Assembly: GCA_900545165.1 (NCBI GenBank)
Contig: UQYA01000021.1
Coordinates: forward strand, 1-23,555
From: an uncultured Collinsella sp.
GTDB taxonomy: Bacteria; Actinomycetota; Coriobacteriia; Coriobacteriales; Coriobacteriaceae
Length of the DNA stretch: 23,555 nucleotides
Reading direction: 5' to 3'
Below the pieces are notes generated by a model. It searched no databases, had not been told where the DNA came from, and saw nothing but the letters and a program-made list of their open reading frames with translations. Below are positions 22,785-23,555 of this stretch, piece by piece. Position numbers and translations under genes: made by a program. How positions within the stretch are numbered: the stretch's first letter is position 1; each line of letters opens with the position of its first letter.

Positions 22785-23555
22785 ATGAAGAATACTCAGC
22801 TGCTGCTGATCAACGATATGTGCGGCTACGGTAAGGTCGCGCTTTCCGCCATGCTGCCGGTGCTGTCGCACATGGGCTACCGTATCCATAACCTGCCGAC
22901 GGCGCTCGTTTCCGACACGCTCAACTACCCCAAGTTCTACATCCACGACACCACCGAGTACGTGCGCCAAAGCCTCGCTATCTGGGAGGAGCTCGGCTTT
23001 GAGTTCGACGCCATCTCGACCGGCTTTATCGTGACCGAGGAAGAGACGCGCATTATTTCGGACTTCTGCCACCGTCGCGCGCAAAAGGGCACCAAGGTGT
23101 TCGTCGACCCCATCATGGGCGACAACGGCAAGCTCTATGCGGGCGTGCCCGAGTCCACGATTGGCCTTATGCGGCATCTGCTGGAGTGCGCAGACTACGC
23201 GGTGCCCAACTACACCGAGGCGTGCCTACTTGCCGATAGGCCTATCGTCGAGCAAATTACGCCCGATGAGGCCCGCACCCTTGTGGACGCCGTGCGCGAG
23301 CTGGGTGCCAAGTCTGTGGTCATTACGAGCGCCGTAGTCAATGGCGCGAACGCGGTTATCGGTTACGACCATGTAGCGGGGGAGTACTTTACGATTCCCT
23401 TTGAGCTCATTCCGGTTTATTTCCCGGGCACGGGCGACACGTTCTCGGCGGTGCTCGTCGGCCGCGTTATGGCCGGTTGGAGCCTTCAGCGCGCGACGAG
23501 CGATGCCATGCGCGTGGTAGCGGAGCTTATCGAGTGCAATGCCGACCAAGAGGAC
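22785..23555 (+). CDS. Pyridoxal/pyridoxamine kinase family protein (3' end outside window)
   Basis: 257 codons are visible and open at the window edge. AGGGAG precedes the ATG. The ribokinase-like fold is shown by LLLINDMCGYGKVALSAMLP at the N-terminus, FVDPIMGDNGKLYAG (phosphate-binding region), PNYTEACLL, and GTGDTFSAVL with the catalytic Asp218. These match PdxK/PdxY-type kinases, which phosphorylate pyridoxal, pyridoxamine or pyridoxine to salvage vitamin B6. Full-length relatives are about 280-290 aa, so roughly 25-35 residues are missing. A hydroxymethylpyrimidine-type substrate is less likely but cannot be excluded. Confidence 0.9.
   Translation, partial: MKNTQLLLINDMCGYGKVALSAMLPVLSHMGYRIHNLPTALVSDTLNYPKFYIHDTTEYVRQSLAIWEELGFEFDAISTGFIVTEEETRIISDFCHRRAQKGTKVFVDPIMGDNGKLYAGVPESTIGLMRHLLECADYAVPNYTEACLLADRPIVEQITPDEARTLVDAVRELGAKSVVITSAVVNGANAVIGYDHVAGEYFTIPFELIPVYFPGTGDTFSAVLVGRVMAGWSLQRATSDAMRVVAELIECNADQED

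Overview
The window is high-GC DNA with actinobacterial-type codon use and Shine-Dalgarno starts. The gene set (fused RlmKL, Tex, an OFA-type MFS carrier, a MarR gene followed by two ABC exporter genes, a sortase-built pilus) and the many long intergenic hairpins suggest a gut Coriobacteriia genome, most likely Collinsella or a close relative. That assignment is an inference; no rRNA or marker gene here proves it.

Layout: (1) 1-2331 minus, the 23S rRNA methyltransferase fusion rlmKL, cut by the window edge, divergent from (2) a Cof-type HAD phosphatase (2407-3234) followed by (3) a transaldolase/fructose-6-phosphate aldolase family gene (3428-4132). (4) 4133-4514 has no intact gene. It holds two inverted repeats, a strong terminator hairpin and a scar resembling the 3' end of the aldolase gene. 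(5) tex (4515-6662, minus). (6) 6663-7071 is non-coding, with a 161-bp inverted-repeat element and a terminator. (7) A minus-strand operon SDR dehydrogenase - MFS carrier - Gfo/Idh/MocA dehydrogenase (10386 down to 7072), divergent from a LysR regulator (10620-11498). This is probably a small-molecule uptake and oxidation unit whose substrate I cannot name. (8) 11.5-17.6 kb, a sortase-dependent pilus locus: large tip adhesin, signal-peptidase-like protein without its catalytic dyad, FctA-like backbone pilin and class B sortase. Content and order match the core of the Streptococcus pyogenes FCT pilus locus (cpa-sipA-fctA-srtC). (9) 17551-18000, non-coding, with two long inverted repeats and a terminator. 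(10) A minus-strand operon MarR - ABC - ABC (22226 down to 18001) encoding an apparently heterodimeric exporter with one degenerate ATP site. (11) 22227-22784, non-coding: a possible MarR operator, short tandem repeats and two inverted-repeat elements up to 22602; I see nothing definite in 22603-22784. (12) A pyridoxal/pyridoxamine kinase family gene, cut by the right edge.

The most interesting signal is at the start of the pilus locus. A good signal peptide (start 11723) is joined to the 3.2-kb adhesin frame through a run of eight G (11777-11784), and in this sequence the two are out of frame. Nine or six G would join them. This looks like a slippage switch caught in the OFF state, although an assembly miscount is possible. 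The pilus genes are also bracketed by a 56-bp direct repeat (51/56 identical) that begins at the stop codon both of the LysR gene before the locus and of the sortase gene that ends it. The intergenic regions carry a striking set of long, nearly perfect inverted repeats. Two of these share a 66-bp core but have unrelated arms.
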